NCBI RefSeq assembly: GCF_040581485.1
Contig: NC_090130.1
Span: forward strand, 27,319,418-27,383,417
Origin: Linepithema humile
Taxonomy: Eukaryota; Arthropoda; Insecta; Hymenoptera; Formicidae
Reading direction: 5' to 3'
DNA length: 64,000 nt
Shown here: piece by piece, positions 12,874 through 24,972 of the stretch
Position numbering within the stretch: position 1 is the first letter of the stretch
How the letters are laid out: every line of letters begins with the position of its first letter
Made by a program: the position numbers and the translations under genes
The notes under the pieces: generated by a model
What the model saw: only the letters and a program-made list of their open reading frames with translations
The model's database searches: none
What the model was told of the DNA's origin: nothing

Positions 12874-13055
12874 CGAATTTTCTGGTATTCATACATATTT
12901 TGATGGAACTGATGCAGAACAGTTTAAGACGTAAATAGATTTAACTGCAATATTCTAACTGGTGAATACAATTATTTGTTTATTACCTAAATAAGTGATA
13001 ACACGTATAATTAGTATTACACACAAATCATAAATCAGTAATTATCCTTGCTTGA
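12874..13055 (+). pseudogene. Copy D of the small four-copy gene family, broken
   Basis: The plus strand reads YFDGTDAEQFKT and then a stop, followed after a small gap by a match to the NTLV segment with another stop. The following sequence (GTGAATACAATTATTTGTTTATTACC) still matches the intron of copy C. No counterpart of the final exon was found before midasin begins at 13238. Two in-frame stops make this a decayed copy. Confidence 0.45.
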
Positions 13056-13237
13056 GAAAGCTAAAGCATGTATTGTATTTAAATGTATATAAAACCTTGC
13101 TCATATATTCAAAACATGAAAATATAAGAATTTATATACAGTAGGTCAAAAACTTTGTTAATGAGATTTACGGGAATTTTTCGGAATACTACAATGTTGA
13201 AAATATAGTTAATTAGCTGTCTCACGTCGCTACTTAC

Positions 13238-16200
13238 CTGTTCGAAGCCACCTAATATTTCCGTCGTGTCTATCGCAGAATTCACAGCTATTGACTTCAG
13301 TTTCTGCCCCGTCAAAGTAGCAAGTAAACGAACCACGTTGCTCTTTCCGCAACCAGGACCACCGACCTAGTAATTTGTTGATTATAATTAATCAAAGTTA
13401 AAATCTTAATTAAACAAATTATATAAAAGAAGCATACAAGTATAGACATCCAATTCATTTTGACGCATTGCATGAGACTTTTCAATGCAGTTTTCTGATC
13501 TCTGAGCACTAATAAATTGCAGTCTTCGTGTGTACTGCAATTTTTCCGGTCTAACGTCACATCGCCAATAAAAAGTTTGTCCGCCGTGATATGCATGGGC
13601 AACTGATTAGGTGGGAGTGGATATTCCTCAAGCGAGAACATTTCTTTGTATATTCGATAGATCTGCAAAACAAATTCAAGGTACAAAAAATGTCATATAA
13701 TAAAAAAAGATTTTATATATTAGATATTTTTAAGAAACACTAAAGCAATCTCTTCTGAATAAAATTCCATTTCTTTGCATTATTTCGCAAATTTCAATAT
13801 TAAATATTTGGTAGACTGTAATTTTATAACAATTATCAACTCACTTTTTGCCGGTCTTCATTAGTTCTCATTCTATTAACATAAATAAGCTCCACAGTGT
13901 CACCCGGATTAAAATATTGTTTATTGCTGCAAAATTTGTTAGCAGCAGCTTGAATAGTCATTTCACACCAGCGAGTAATATCTCGTAAATTCATTTCCCA
14001 AGGCGATCCAGCATGTCCCCATACAAATCCAGCTTCTGAGGCTAATTTGTTGTTGAACTGTACCATATTTTTTATCAAAGCCGCAGAAAGTTGTGGAAAT
14101 TGCAGATTAAGTATAAATTTTAAATCGTCCTCCATTAATGCATCTACAGAAATCTACAAAAATTTTAGAATACAAAAATTACTCTCAAAGCCATTTTTCT
14201 ATATATACATTCTATATAACAAAAATTATTTTCGTAATTTGATATCATGCTGTAAATATATAAGTACCTGAGTGAATCTATTTAAAAAGGACTTCGGTAA
14301 TCCTCGCCTGGCCCCTCCTTGGCGCAGAGGATTCTGACAGCCAAACAATCTTGTGCCTGGCTTAACTAAGAAAGTCTTCGCCAATTCGGGAATGTATATC
14401 TCTCCTCTGTGATCAAAGCACGCGTTGAGACCTTCCAAGACCGATTGAGATGCCAAGTTCAACTCATCCAATAGGATCCAATGTCCCGCTCGTAAAGCTC
14501 GCAAAAATGGTCCATCTCGCCATGCAAATTCACCGCCTTTCCCGTTTTCTACGGGGAGATCGGCACCAAACAGGTCGGATATGTCCTACAATCAATAAAG
14601 ATATTTATTTTTATTTCTAACACAAGAAATCATATTTTAGAGCATGACAGAATTGTCTGCCACCTTTTTAGGATACGTACCGTTTGATCGCTTAAATTGA
14701 TTCTAAGCAAAGTGTGTCCTGAAGCTTTTGCTAGAGCAGAAACAAGACTGGTTTTCCCTACACCCGGACTTCCTTCCAACAAAATCGGTTTATTCAGCTG
14801 CAACGCTCTTAGCAGTTTTAACGTATTTAGTTTTGTAGTGGGAGTCGTGAATGTAAATTCGCAATCTTGGCAAAGCGGGCCTTTTTCGATGTAAAATGGT
14901 GGCACTCCAAATACATTCAAAGCATTTTCAACTTTTTCCTTCACGACAAAAGTCTCTATATTAAACTCAGTTTTTATTGTATCTTCACTCACTGATTTAA
15001 TAAATCGAATAGCAGCTTCTGCAAAGTTCTTCAATTTATTAACGCTGAAACAGATAACAAATCAAATTGTTGGATATTGTTACATAAAAATAAACGAGTG
15101 TTACGTTATAAAGAGAAAGAATTTATATAATATTACTATTAGAAATTAAATCAAGACAAATTGTTAAATTTTATCAGATCTAAAACAGAGCTAAGTCAAT
15201 AATTACAAACAAAATTAAAATATCAGAAATTCAGAATTCATATTATTTGCTAAAAATACTTACTTCTCTGAACTTGTAGAGCCAGATCCAAGACTATCGA
15301 TATACGTGAGACAAGCACCGTGATAATAGACTTCTGCAATTGTGAGTTTTGACAAGACCGCGCTGCAAGTGCACCTATTTATGAAATCGACCCAAGTGAG
15401 CATATCTCGTATGCTTACGACGAGCTTTTTGCCCACTTCGGTGGTGTGCAGCCATTCGGTAAATCTCAAGATTGCAGTGGCAATGGCCTCCTTTGTAGTT
15501 TGAGAATCTATGCGAAGATTGTGCACTATTATATCATGCAAGTCATTCTTAGTCATACATCCCTCGCACCATATCTCCGTGAAGCGGTTCCGCAAGGCCG
15601 GCGAAAGCTCCTTTTTACCGTAATCTCCACCGGGATTCATTGTGCCGATGAACACAAATTTCTCATCCGCTACAATCACGGTGTTCTCATCATCATGCGA
15701 ACTATCTATCCCTTTCTCAGCCAACAAAAGACTTCGCTCCGGTTCTGTCAACAAGAAAATAATACAAGTGGATTTATGATAACAAAAAGAATCGAATTTT
15801 ATCTTCATGTTTCTTTAAATAAGTCTTTCTGAAGAAGTTCCTACAGAATCAATTTTGTAGCCTGCGTCTCTCTCGTACTTACCCAATAATGAATTTAATC
15901 TCTCCAAAACGCTATCGTCAGCCAGCGAAATTTCATCGGCTAAGAATAGATCGCCGTTGCGCATAGCGTTTATCAGAGGGCCGTCCACCCATTCAAAGAG
16001 TCGTTGATCATCCTCAACATGTTCTCGCACGGGTCGCAGATTTCCCAGGAAATCGGACGACTCGGTATGCATGTGGCTGTTCACGCTATGCATAGTTTGT
16101 CCATTAATAGCGGCAATAAGCTGACAGATTGTAGTTTTGCCTCCGCCAGTCTCTCCGACTAGCAACACCGGCTCCTTGAATTGACAGGATTTTTTCACTA

Positions 16201-19200
16201 ATACCGCCATTCTGCGCATATGATAAGTCCACACAATATGGTCGAAGCCCGGGACGCTGTTGTTCAAAATTTTCTCCAATATATGCCTCGTTACAGGTGA
16301 AGTCTTATCGTTCAAAGTGAACAAGCTATCAGGATCCACGTCTCTCTTCAAATGCTTTTTTATCACTTGTCTTATTTGGTCCGCTTCTTCCGCTTTGCGA
16401 ACTTTAGCCGCGAGAACGAGGTAGCCCTCGTCCGCTAGATGTTGACGCCAATCGTACAGTTTGCCCACGTCGTCCGCCAGTCTATATCTCTCGCCCCAAC
16501 GAAACAGATCTCGCAACGTTATAAATCCTTTTTTGCCAGCAAAAGCCGCTGTACTTTTACGCCTTATCTGAAGATCCGTCATCACGTTAATTATTTCCTT
16601 GCAATACGATTCGGGCATGCTGCATCTTTTGCCGAGTATTATCTGCAGTTCGTTCGGTGGTATCTCATCGAAATGTAATTCTACAAATCGATTTCTGAAC
16701 GCACGAGATAAAATTTTTCGACCGCCGTAAAGTCCGGGAGGATTCTGCGTCGCAAACAGCATAAAATATCTATGCGCTTTCACAACTTCATGCGTCTCAG
16801 GTATGAATAATTCTCTATTGTCGTCCAGAACTCGATTTAAAGCCTCCAGGACGTCGCTCGGGGCTAAATTTAACTCATCCAAAATAATCCAGTGTCCTTT
16901 GCGCATCGCATCAACTAAAATACCTTCCTTAAACACCAATTTTCCAGTCTCGTCCGCCATGTAACTCCCGATGTACTCTTGTAAATCTGTATGCTCGTGA
17001 TTGTTTATTCGAACACAAACGTGTCCCGTGATTTTCGCCAAATATGTGATCAAACTAGTCTTTCCCACCGACGTGTCGCCTTGTAGTAAAACTGGAATTT
17101 TACCAATTGACACCACTCTTACCAAGTCCTTCAAATTTCTTCGAACAGAATCAGTTAGTATGTAGTTGCTAGGTGTTTCAGGCGTTAAGTGTCCTTGCGG
17201 AACCCAATAACCTTCGACCTGGATGTACTCTTCTCCAGGACATTGTGGCTTCGAAATGGGAGTGTTAAGGATTGCTTTGACGTTCTTATTATTCAGGATA
17301 GCCTTCACGATCATTTTCTGCACGATCGGATACGAGTTGTAGTCCAACTGCGTTAAGAAACTTAGAGAGAATGCTTCATAGAGGGACCTCAAGCTGTTGC
17401 CGCAAGGATTTGATGCGGAGATGTACAGTGCGCGACACAGCGTCCTCAAACTATAATGCGGTTTGTGTGCTGTGCCGTCGAACAGCGTACTTATAGCTTG
17501 TTCCCTCACATTCAAGTAGAAATTTACGATTGCCTCGTGTATATTCAATGACAGATTCTGGCTCTCTAAATAAGAACTCACCAGCAATCGAAGATCTGGC
17601 TTTTGGATCAACTCGTCGATGTAGAATTCGGTGAATCGGTTTCTCAGGCCAACCGGCAGGTCTTTCTTGCCGACATCTGTGGCCGGATTCATACAGGCAA
17701 ATATCGTGAAGTCGGGATGTCTCTTCACAGGCTCTTCATCTCCGCGTTCAAGCAACGGCAGTGATTCCGAGGAACCCTCCAGCAAACCAGAAAGGCATTG
17801 CAGCGTCTCCGCGTTCGCCAGATTGATCTCATCCAGGAGAACCCAATAGCCATTACGCAAAGCTTTGATCAAACTGCCTTCTATAAACGAAAAGGCCAGC
17901 GCGTTCTTCACTTGAACTCTCAGCTTATCTAATTTTTCCTGCATTCTCTCCCATTTTCGTAGCATGTCTATTTTGATTTGAGCCTCGTTATCATTGATAT
18001 ACTTCTGCCGAATTTTTTTATCTTGTTCCAAATATTTTGATACGTCTTTCTGTAATGTAACTTGATCATCTTCGAAATATTTTTTGCACTTGTCTCTCAA
18101 TTTTTTCACAGCGCAGAGCGTAATGTGCCTCATCACTTCAATAAGAGACTTCCACTTTTGTTCTTGGTAAAACAGACCGATATGCTTCAAAACCAACTTG
18201 TTTCGCGATTCGACCACAAAAAAATTGCGAAACATGAACTCGAACTCCTCTCGAATCGGCCGGATCAAAAATTTCAAATCAACCGGTTTATAGCCGCCTA
18301 ATAAATCCGCACTTTCGCTCTGCTGGTTCATATTTATTATCGTCAGCTTATAACCAGTACTTTTCGCCAAATATTGTACCGAACTCGTCTTTCCGGTACC
18401 AGTCTCGCCGACCAGTAGCACAGGTTCCTTTTGCATGACACAGCTGGCTATGCGCTCTAGCAAGCATGCGGAAGGTCTTGTAAAAAAGAATCTGGTATTG
18501 TCTCTCTCAAATGTCACATATTCCGCTTTTTTGCGAGTTAACTTTGCTCTGCCCGATATTAGAACATTAGGAAGCAAAGATATAGAAGGCTTATGTAAGT
18601 CACAGAAGTATTCCGCTTTGGTCTTTACAATGCCTAGTTTTTCAGCCACTGCTATCGCCAAGTTTAATCGTTGCACTATAAAAAGACAATTAATGATACA
18701 ATCAAAACTGCTTTAAGTAAAATTATCTTACATAATGTTCAATTATATAGAAAAGTAAATAAAAAATACAAATTTATTATGTAAATACTGATAAAAAATT
18801 GTTGTGTATATATATATCTTGATATAATAGAAGAAGTAGCTATTGAAAAACGCACCTTGATTAGGAACAGAACAACAAAAGATGTCTAAAGCATCCTGAT
18901 ATATCTTTAACGCAGAATCCGGCGATGATACGTCAAAATTGACGATAGCTCTGGAACACCACTTTATCAAATCACGTGTTGACGTCTGGCGTCCAATTTT
19001 TAGAGACAATGTAGCATCATTTGCGCTACTTTCATCGTGATCTCCTACGGAAAACAGCAAGAACACATCCACTATTCTAGTAGCAATCGTACTTAATGGG
19101 CGAAAAATTGTTTGTACTATAGTGACTAATTCATTCTTGGATAGCGGCTCTACGTTTAGACACAGCCAATGTTTCTGCAATAAACTCGAAGATCCTGTGA

Positions 19201-21801
19201 CATGTCTCTGAATGCCTGTAGCAGACATCATCAATTGTTGAGTGACAAACAACTGGAATCCACTATTGGTGTAAATAGTCTCGCGATAGCCGGGCACACA
19301 AAGGGTTCCTGTTTCTATTAAATTACTAAGAACGCTGGCCACGTCCAGAGCAGCACTATCTATGTCTTCCAAAAGCAACCATTTGCCAGCAACAACCGCT
19401 TGCGTCAAAACACCCGGTTGCCAAACAAATTCGCCAGGCACATCGGTACATCTGTACATTCCCAATAACATCTTCGAGTCAGTCTGATCTCCCAACTGTA
19501 CTTTGACAAAGTTTGACATATCATGTCCGGTAACTCTAGCTAAATATTCCACCAGAGCGGTTTTGCCACAGCCGACTGGTCCTTGCAAACAAATACACTT
19601 CCTAGAGCCAACGGCTATAGCCAGATTTTGTAAATTTTTTCTTGTAGAAGTGACTGGTAATAAACCATAAGTTGTCTGATTTTTGCTAGAAATTGGTAGC
19701 AAAATATCACCAACAGATACAATAGATGAAATATTCTTAATTGTATCTTTCATTGATTTAAAGTTCGCACAAGCAATTTGAGTATTTATATTCTTGTTTT
19801 CATAATCAGTCAGAAATTTTTCAAAGTTTGGAATGAATTGTTGTGCGAGGCACAGTCTTCTTGCTTCTGACATATCCAAAATTATTGCTAAGCATTTCAA
19901 GGCAATCCTGAAAACAAATTAGTAAATTTTTTATTTTAAAGCAATAAGAAAAATATAATTAGAACTTTCTTAGATACACTGCTTATCATTTTTTAAAAAG
20001 AAAGCTTCTATTAATACATTTGTTATATTTACCACTTCACTCTGTCATCTGCATTTGTTAAATACGTGTACAATTTAAACCAATGCCATTTGCGTACAAA
20101 ATAATTGACGGCTGACTGCAAAATATTGTGACATGCAATAACAATGTTATAGTCAGATACTTCTGAAATACTATATAATAATTGTTTTTTATTTCGTTTT
20201 TTTGGGGGTGCATTGAAGTAAAAATATGCATCGAGAGACTCATATGGTGCTGGATTAACATCAAAGTAACGTAAAACAAATCTGAAACGAATAAATATTA
20301 TTATACAAAATTAATCTATTAGTACAGCAATGTTATATATATCCTTATTATATATTATATATAATCTTATATATCTTATGTATCTTATACAGGATGTATA
20401 AGATAAAAACTGGTGGTACAAATAAGAAGGGGATGATTTTACATAAAAAAATAAGTTAAAAATGTAGAATGAAAATTTTTTATATAAAGTTTTGTTTTCC
20501 AGAAAAACAACTTTGAATATTTGTCAAGTAGGCGTGCATTCAACTGTCTCAATAGAAGAACTCACTATATTATTTCTGCATTTGTTTTTATAAACATTGT
20601 CGATGACAGGATTCCTTTTGTATCAATTTCTAGTAACTTTGTCAACAATAAATCAGTCTCTATCATTCTATCGATATAATTATATATAGTAATCGGAAAT
20701 TTACAGATATGATTTGTATCCTCAAAATACCCTTTTGATATTGGTAATGTTTGAAAACACAAATGCATGCAGAGATAACATATAGTGAGCCTTGTTGAAA
20801 CCAGGCATAATTAAGTACATACGTGTTTGATAAATATTCAAAGTTTTTCTGGAAAACAAAACCTTATACACAAGATTTTTGTTCTACATTTTTAACTTAT
20901 TTTTTTCATGTAAAATCATCCTCTTCACACTTGTACTATCAGTTTCCAGACACCTAGTATATGTTATTAGGAATCTTATATATCTCATTAGAAATTTTAT
21001 ATATCTTAAGACAAGCATATATTACTGTAATAAATACATACACTAGTAAATCTTGATTAAAATTAACAAGCATGCCTAAGATGACACAGTTTAATCTATG
21101 AATATTATTTCTATCACTTAATGGATATGATAATATATCATTTTCAAGTATCGCCATTGAAATAAGTGCTGGTAATAATTCAGGAAAACAATCAGCCACA
21201 TCTTTTATACACTCTGGTTGCATCAAAAATTCACATAATATTTCCAAAATTCTGTCAGGTTCGAGTTTATCAAGTTCCTATATAAAAAGAATTAAAAAAA
21301 TTAATTTCATGTTTACTAATGTTTAACACATTTTACACGGCGTGTACTACCAGTGGCCCAGACTGAACTTCCCTATTCAGGCTGCTTAATATTTTGAGTA
21401 TAAACAAATACATTATCATAAAACATTTCGTAATTAATTTTTTTTTGTTTTACACTGCATTTTGTAAAATGTTTCTTTATTTTAATAATAACACATTTTT
21501 CAATCTTAACTTTATTATAATATCTACGTTTTGAACTCAAACAAATACGCTAGCATAAGGCCATCGACGGTACACGTGGTCTGAATGAAAAAGAATGCAA
21601 AAACGGCTCGGCACAGAACATTGACATATAATTCGATAAAAAGAAAATGAATAGATAATATATTGAAAGAAATATGCAACAATTAAAAGAACTGTAAACT
21701 AAAGCAATATTTAAAATAATAACATTTACCCCAGAAGACGAGAATCTCTGTTTATATTTTTCATTTCGCTCACAAAAAATTAACAAATTTTTATCAAACA
21801 T
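13238..21801 (-). CDS. MDN1: Midasin (AAA+ ATPase of 60S ribosome assembly), N-terminal 2,076 codons; 3' part not found
   Basis: Eleven exons on the minus strand: 21801-21730, 21277-21042, 20281-20033, 19907-18856, 18675-15883, 15744-15264, 15044-14681, 14585-14268, 14153-13845, 13662-13438 and 13366-13238. All junction phases agree. Midasin is the giant dynein-like ATPase (Rea1 in yeast) that strips assembly factors such as Rsa4 and Ytm1 from pre-60S particles in the nucleus. After an N-terminal domain come Walker A motifs of AAA1 (GPVGCGKTA, about residue 295), AAA2 (GETGTGKTS, about 630), AAA3 (GDTSVGKTS, about 1065), AAA4 (GETGGGKTT, about 1380), AAA5 (GSPGVGKTS, about 1720) and AAA6 (GGPGCGKSN, about 2035). 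Walker B motifs such as LLDEINLA and ILDELNLA are present for AAA1-5. The start is ATG 21801, chosen over an upstream in-frame TTG. The last exon ends GGFEQ followed by a consensus donor (CAG|GTAAGT). The rest of AAA6, the linker, the acidic region and the MIDAS domain (together over 3,000 residues in animal midasins) are not seen to the left. Confidence 0.93.
20409..20950. mobile_element. Foldback/TIR element in a midasin intron
   Basis: The segment 20409-20580 reappears inverted at 20768-20950. Shared blocks include GATGATTTTACAT, AATAAGTTAAAAATGTAGAA, TTTTGTTTTCCAGAAAAAC and CTCACTATAT. The outer ends look like ACAGGATGT and AGGTGTCTGG, resembling degenerate ACAGGGTGT-type ends seen elsewhere in the window. 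The 190-base centre has a minus-strand open frame of 67 codons with no recognised motif. It lies wholly within the intron between midasin exons 2 and 3, which splice in phase without it. It is a non-autonomous DNA element or a relic. Confidence 0.7.
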
Positions 21802-21987
21802 TGCAAGCAATTATATCTAAAAATCTCGATTAATTATTTAAAAAGTCAAGATACGGTATAACGACAACGTAGTTATAATAGGTTATAATTCACATAGGAC
21901 AACACGTGGTCACTACACGCCATACTCGAAATAAGTGCCAATAAGTGTAGAAACTTGCAGGCTGTTGCAAATAGGTAATGCTCGTAA

Positions 21988-22142
21988 AGCCGAGAGCACA
22001 AGCTTTTACATAAAGCATAACGCATAAGCATAAGGAAATTGATTGGTCTATATATAAGCATAAGCAAATGCATAAGGAAATGGACCAATCAATTTCCTTA
22101 TGCTTATGCGTTATGCTTTATGCAAAAGTCTGTGCTCCGGCC
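21988..22142. repeat. Near-perfect inverted repeat upstream of midasin
   Basis: Arms 21988-22048 and 22083-22142 are reverse complements over about 60 bases with only a few mismatches (core ATAAGCATAAGGAAATTGAT). The 34-base loop holds a third, partial GCATAAGG copy. A transcript would form a long hairpin. It sits between the 5' end of midasin and the 3' end of PSMG4, both minus strand. It is most likely a MITE-like foldback. Confidence 0.75.
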
Positions 22143-22577
22143 ATAACCCTCGTAACTCCTCTCTTGGAAAAGTGGAGACAGCTTTCTGCGCCACCATACA
22201 GCGGAAATTAAGAACTAACAGTAAAGGAGCGCGCAATTCAAAAATGTATATATATCATTGAGCTATATACATACTGCAGTTATATAGCTTAATGGCCTAA
22301 CTTATCAAAAACAAAATGAGTATATTATATAGCAAAAAAGAAAGAATATTAAAACATAGTTTTTAGGCATAACGTCAGAGAGATGGAATAAAAAGTCAAA
22401 ATAATCAGTGCTTATGGAGATAGTGATTATTCTAATATTGTAATTTGTCGATAATCAAGATTGTTCACATTTTTTTTTACAAATTTTTATTAATAAAATT
22501 ATACAACAGCAAGTATTAATCATATAAAAAAATTTCTTTAAATATCTTGGAAAAAAATTTGTTTAACATTTTCAAAG

Positions 22578-22976
22578 TCAAAAGCTCAATAGATCTGCAT
22601 GTGTTTTGAATTCTTCTTGGATTCTCCTTTCGATTCCTGGCAATATTATATTGTCTGCTGTTACATTAAAGCTAACATATACCGGCTTTCCGAGCTTTAG
22701 GCTCAATCTCTTAGCCATGTTCATTGATGTAGCATCTGCTGTGGCACCCATAATCTTAGTTGTAATAGGTTGTCTCTCAAAATTTGATACGAGAGCAAGT
22801 GATAGATCTTCCATGTTGGGATTGTTACAATCTCCTATCCACAAATACAAACAATCTTCCATCTTTATAATTTGACAATTAATAGTCACATCACTGACTT
22901 TGGCAGTAAAATTATGAAACTTAAAACTGCATGGTAATAGTTCCTCTTCAGTTTTCTGTTCAGTTGTATTTGCCAT
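22578..22976 (-). CDS. PSMG4: Proteasome assembly chaperone 4
   Basis: Single uninterrupted exon of 132 residues, ATG at 22976 and TGA at 22578. It matches the PSMG4/PAC4 family along its whole length: FHNFTAKV near the start, LYLWIGDC, the GATADATS segment, AKRLSLKLGKPVYVSFNV, and the ending RIQEEFKTH. The human protein is of similar length (about 123 residues). PAC4 pairs with PAC3 and helps assemble the alpha ring of the 20S proteasome in the cytosol. The gene is head to head with the NIFK-like gene at 23745, with 768 bases between the start codons. A TTTGTAG|AT just upstream of the ATG suggests a possible 5' UTR intron. Confidence 0.93.
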   Translation of the reverse strand: MANTTEQKTEEELLPCSFKFHNFTAKVSDVTINCQIIKMEDCLYLWIGDCNNPNMEDLSLALVSNFERQPITTKIMGATADATSMNMAKRLSLKLGKPVYVSFNVTADNIILPGIERRIQEEFKTHADLLSF

Positions 22977-23744
22977 CCTTTATTTTGGTCCTTCCAAATT
23001 ATCTACAAATAATTATATAATTTTTAAATTAAATTAAGTTAAGTTATTAAAAATAAAAATATAATTGCAGATCTAAGCGAATCATCTAAACAATATATAT
23101 TGATACTTTAATACATTATTTATTCTTCAAACTTTTTAAAGCATAGTAAAATGTTATATTTTATCTTATAGCAAATAATACACAAATTTATTATGATATA
23201 AGGAATATTTTAGTAGAAATTTAAATTTGAGAGTGAATTACATTAATAACAAAATGTAAACAGCCAAGTAACCAACAAATAAAGTTTGATTTATTACCTT
23301 GCGTTTCAAGTAGGTGAAGTATATAAAATTTGGACGGCTTCCAAATCGAACTATTACTTATCGTTACTTATCGTTATTTATGTTCAATCGTAAAATATAG
23401 TTCTTGAAATTTATAGTTCTCTCTTTCTATAACCTGTTTTAACCAATGTTAATATTTTTAACCTCACATTGCCATCGTGTGTTGTACGCTTGAGTGCGCT
23501 TGAACCTGCTTGAGCCACTTGAACGTTCTAAAAATTGCGTTTAGAAAACACTAAGATTGAATATGATTGCTTATGGTATTGGTACGATACTTGTAGATCT
23601 ACCAATCAGATTCTGAATGGAGTTGTTCACTTCATTATTGGTTTCTGAACACAGTGACAGTCTATGCAGTGTCTCTTTTTATAACCTCTTTATGGCGATT
23701 ACACGTGCCAGTATAGTTGTGTGTTGTTTTGATTGCTAAACAAG
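22977..23744. promoter_or_regulatory. Shared intergenic promoter region of PSMG4 and NIFK
   Basis: The start codons of two housekeeping genes face away from each other across this stretch, so both promoters must lie here. Visible features are tandem TTACTTATCG copies at about 23352-23376 and a cluster of CTTGA-type motifs at 23487-23525 (GCTTGAGTGCGCTTGAACC, GCTTGAGCCACTTGAAC). No TATA box stands out. Confidence 0.5.
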
Positions 23745-24924
23745 ATGAAAACGAAAAAAGAAGATGTGAAATCCAAGAAGTCACTTCTAAATAAAACTGC
23801 TGATAATAAGAAAAAAATTCCGAGGCCAAAAGCAGGTGCCAGTCTCGAAAAAGCTGTAGAAAATGTGAAGCAAATATTTAAGGTTAGGTATATTTTTTAA
23901 CAAACAGTTTGTATGAAACTATTTCTAACATTCTTATTAAATTTTTGTGATATTTTTTACGTATCAGATTATTTTGTTACATATTTATGTCTATAAATAC
24001 ATATCACTTTGGTCATATGACTGTTTTGTAGGTTAACGTAATAATTGTAATATTATTTTATCTTTATAGCTGTTTTAAAAAATATCACTATTTTAATCAA
24101 AGTTTTAATAATAATTTTATTAGAAATTAGTTATTTAATTAGAAATTTAATTAATATTCATCTATCAATGAGTGTTTTTTTTTGTAAAGGAAAAAGAAGA
24201 ATCTACCTTCAAGAAAAAGATAAGAACTTCAAATCAATCTAAGCAAGTTAATGTACAAAAATCAAAATCTAAAGGAATAGTGTATGTGGGTCACTTACCT
24301 CATGGCTTTTATGAAGAACAAATGAAGGATTATTTTCAACAATTCGGGAATGTAACAAGAGTAAGAGTGTCAAGATCTAAAAAAGTATGTATTAATATAT
24401 ATATTATGTATCAATATATATATTATTTTAAGTGCTCTATCCATATAATAATCTATAATCATCCAGTAACAAATTATTAAATTTTATTTGTAGACTGGAA
24501 AAAGCCGTGGCTATGGCTATGTTGAATTTTTTCATTCAGAGGTTGCTAAAGTTGCAGCAGAGTCTATGAACAATTATCTCATGTGTGGTCGGTTATTAAA
24601 AGGTATTGTTGATTTAAAATTACATTATTGCATTAATTAGTTAGTTTTTCTTTACTTATATGGCGCATGTAATTTTTAGCTAAATATATTCCACCTGAAA
24701 ATCAGCATTCTGGATTCTTCTCGGGATTAAATTGGTCAGAAGATAAGTATCCTAAATTAAAAAATAGGAAAAAAGCAATACGGAATCTAAACCGTGTTCA
24801 ACATATTGGAAAACATGAGACATATGTTAAAAGAACGCTCAGCAAACTTTCCATGTTAGAAAGTAAACTGCAAAAACAGGGAATTAGCATAAAATTTCAA
24901 CCCGCTGATGTACTCAAAACGTGA
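23745..24924 (+). CDS. NIFK: NIFK-like nucleolar RRM protein (MKI67 FHA-interacting nucleolar phosphoprotein homologue)
   Basis: Four exons, 23745-23882, 24190-24384, 24494-24602 and 24680-24924 (TGA), giving 228 residues. A lysine-rich N-terminus (about 70 residues) is followed by one RNA recognition motif, residues 75 to about 152, with RNP2 GIVYVGHL and RNP1 KSRGYGYVEF. The alpha-helix EEQMKDYFQQFGNVTRVRVS and the segment MNNYLMCGRLLKAKYIPPE agree with the NIFK/Nop15 family, which binds pre-rRNA and helps make the 60S subunit in the nucleolus. The C-terminal tail is basic and ends at ADVLKT. It is shorter than human NIFK and lacks a clear Ki-67 FHA-binding extension. The upstream promoter is shared with PSMG4, and the gene runs tail to tail with btn. 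Confidence 0.88.
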
Positions 24925-24959
24925 TATGTAGGCTTTTTTTTTAGCTTTTAAGCATTTCA

Positions 24960-24965
24960 TTTATT
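24960..24965 (-). terminator. Candidate poly(A) signal of btn
   Basis: TTTATT on the plus strand reads AATAAA on the minus strand, 189 bases after the btn stop codon. It is eight bases from the opposing NIFK signal. Confidence 0.4.
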
Positions 24966-24972
24966 CATACTG

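Noticed and set aside
20565..20768. 67-codon minus-strand frame as a midasin exon
   Set aside because: It lies between the arms of a foldback element, and exons 2 and 3 already join to give the conserved VLRYF context.
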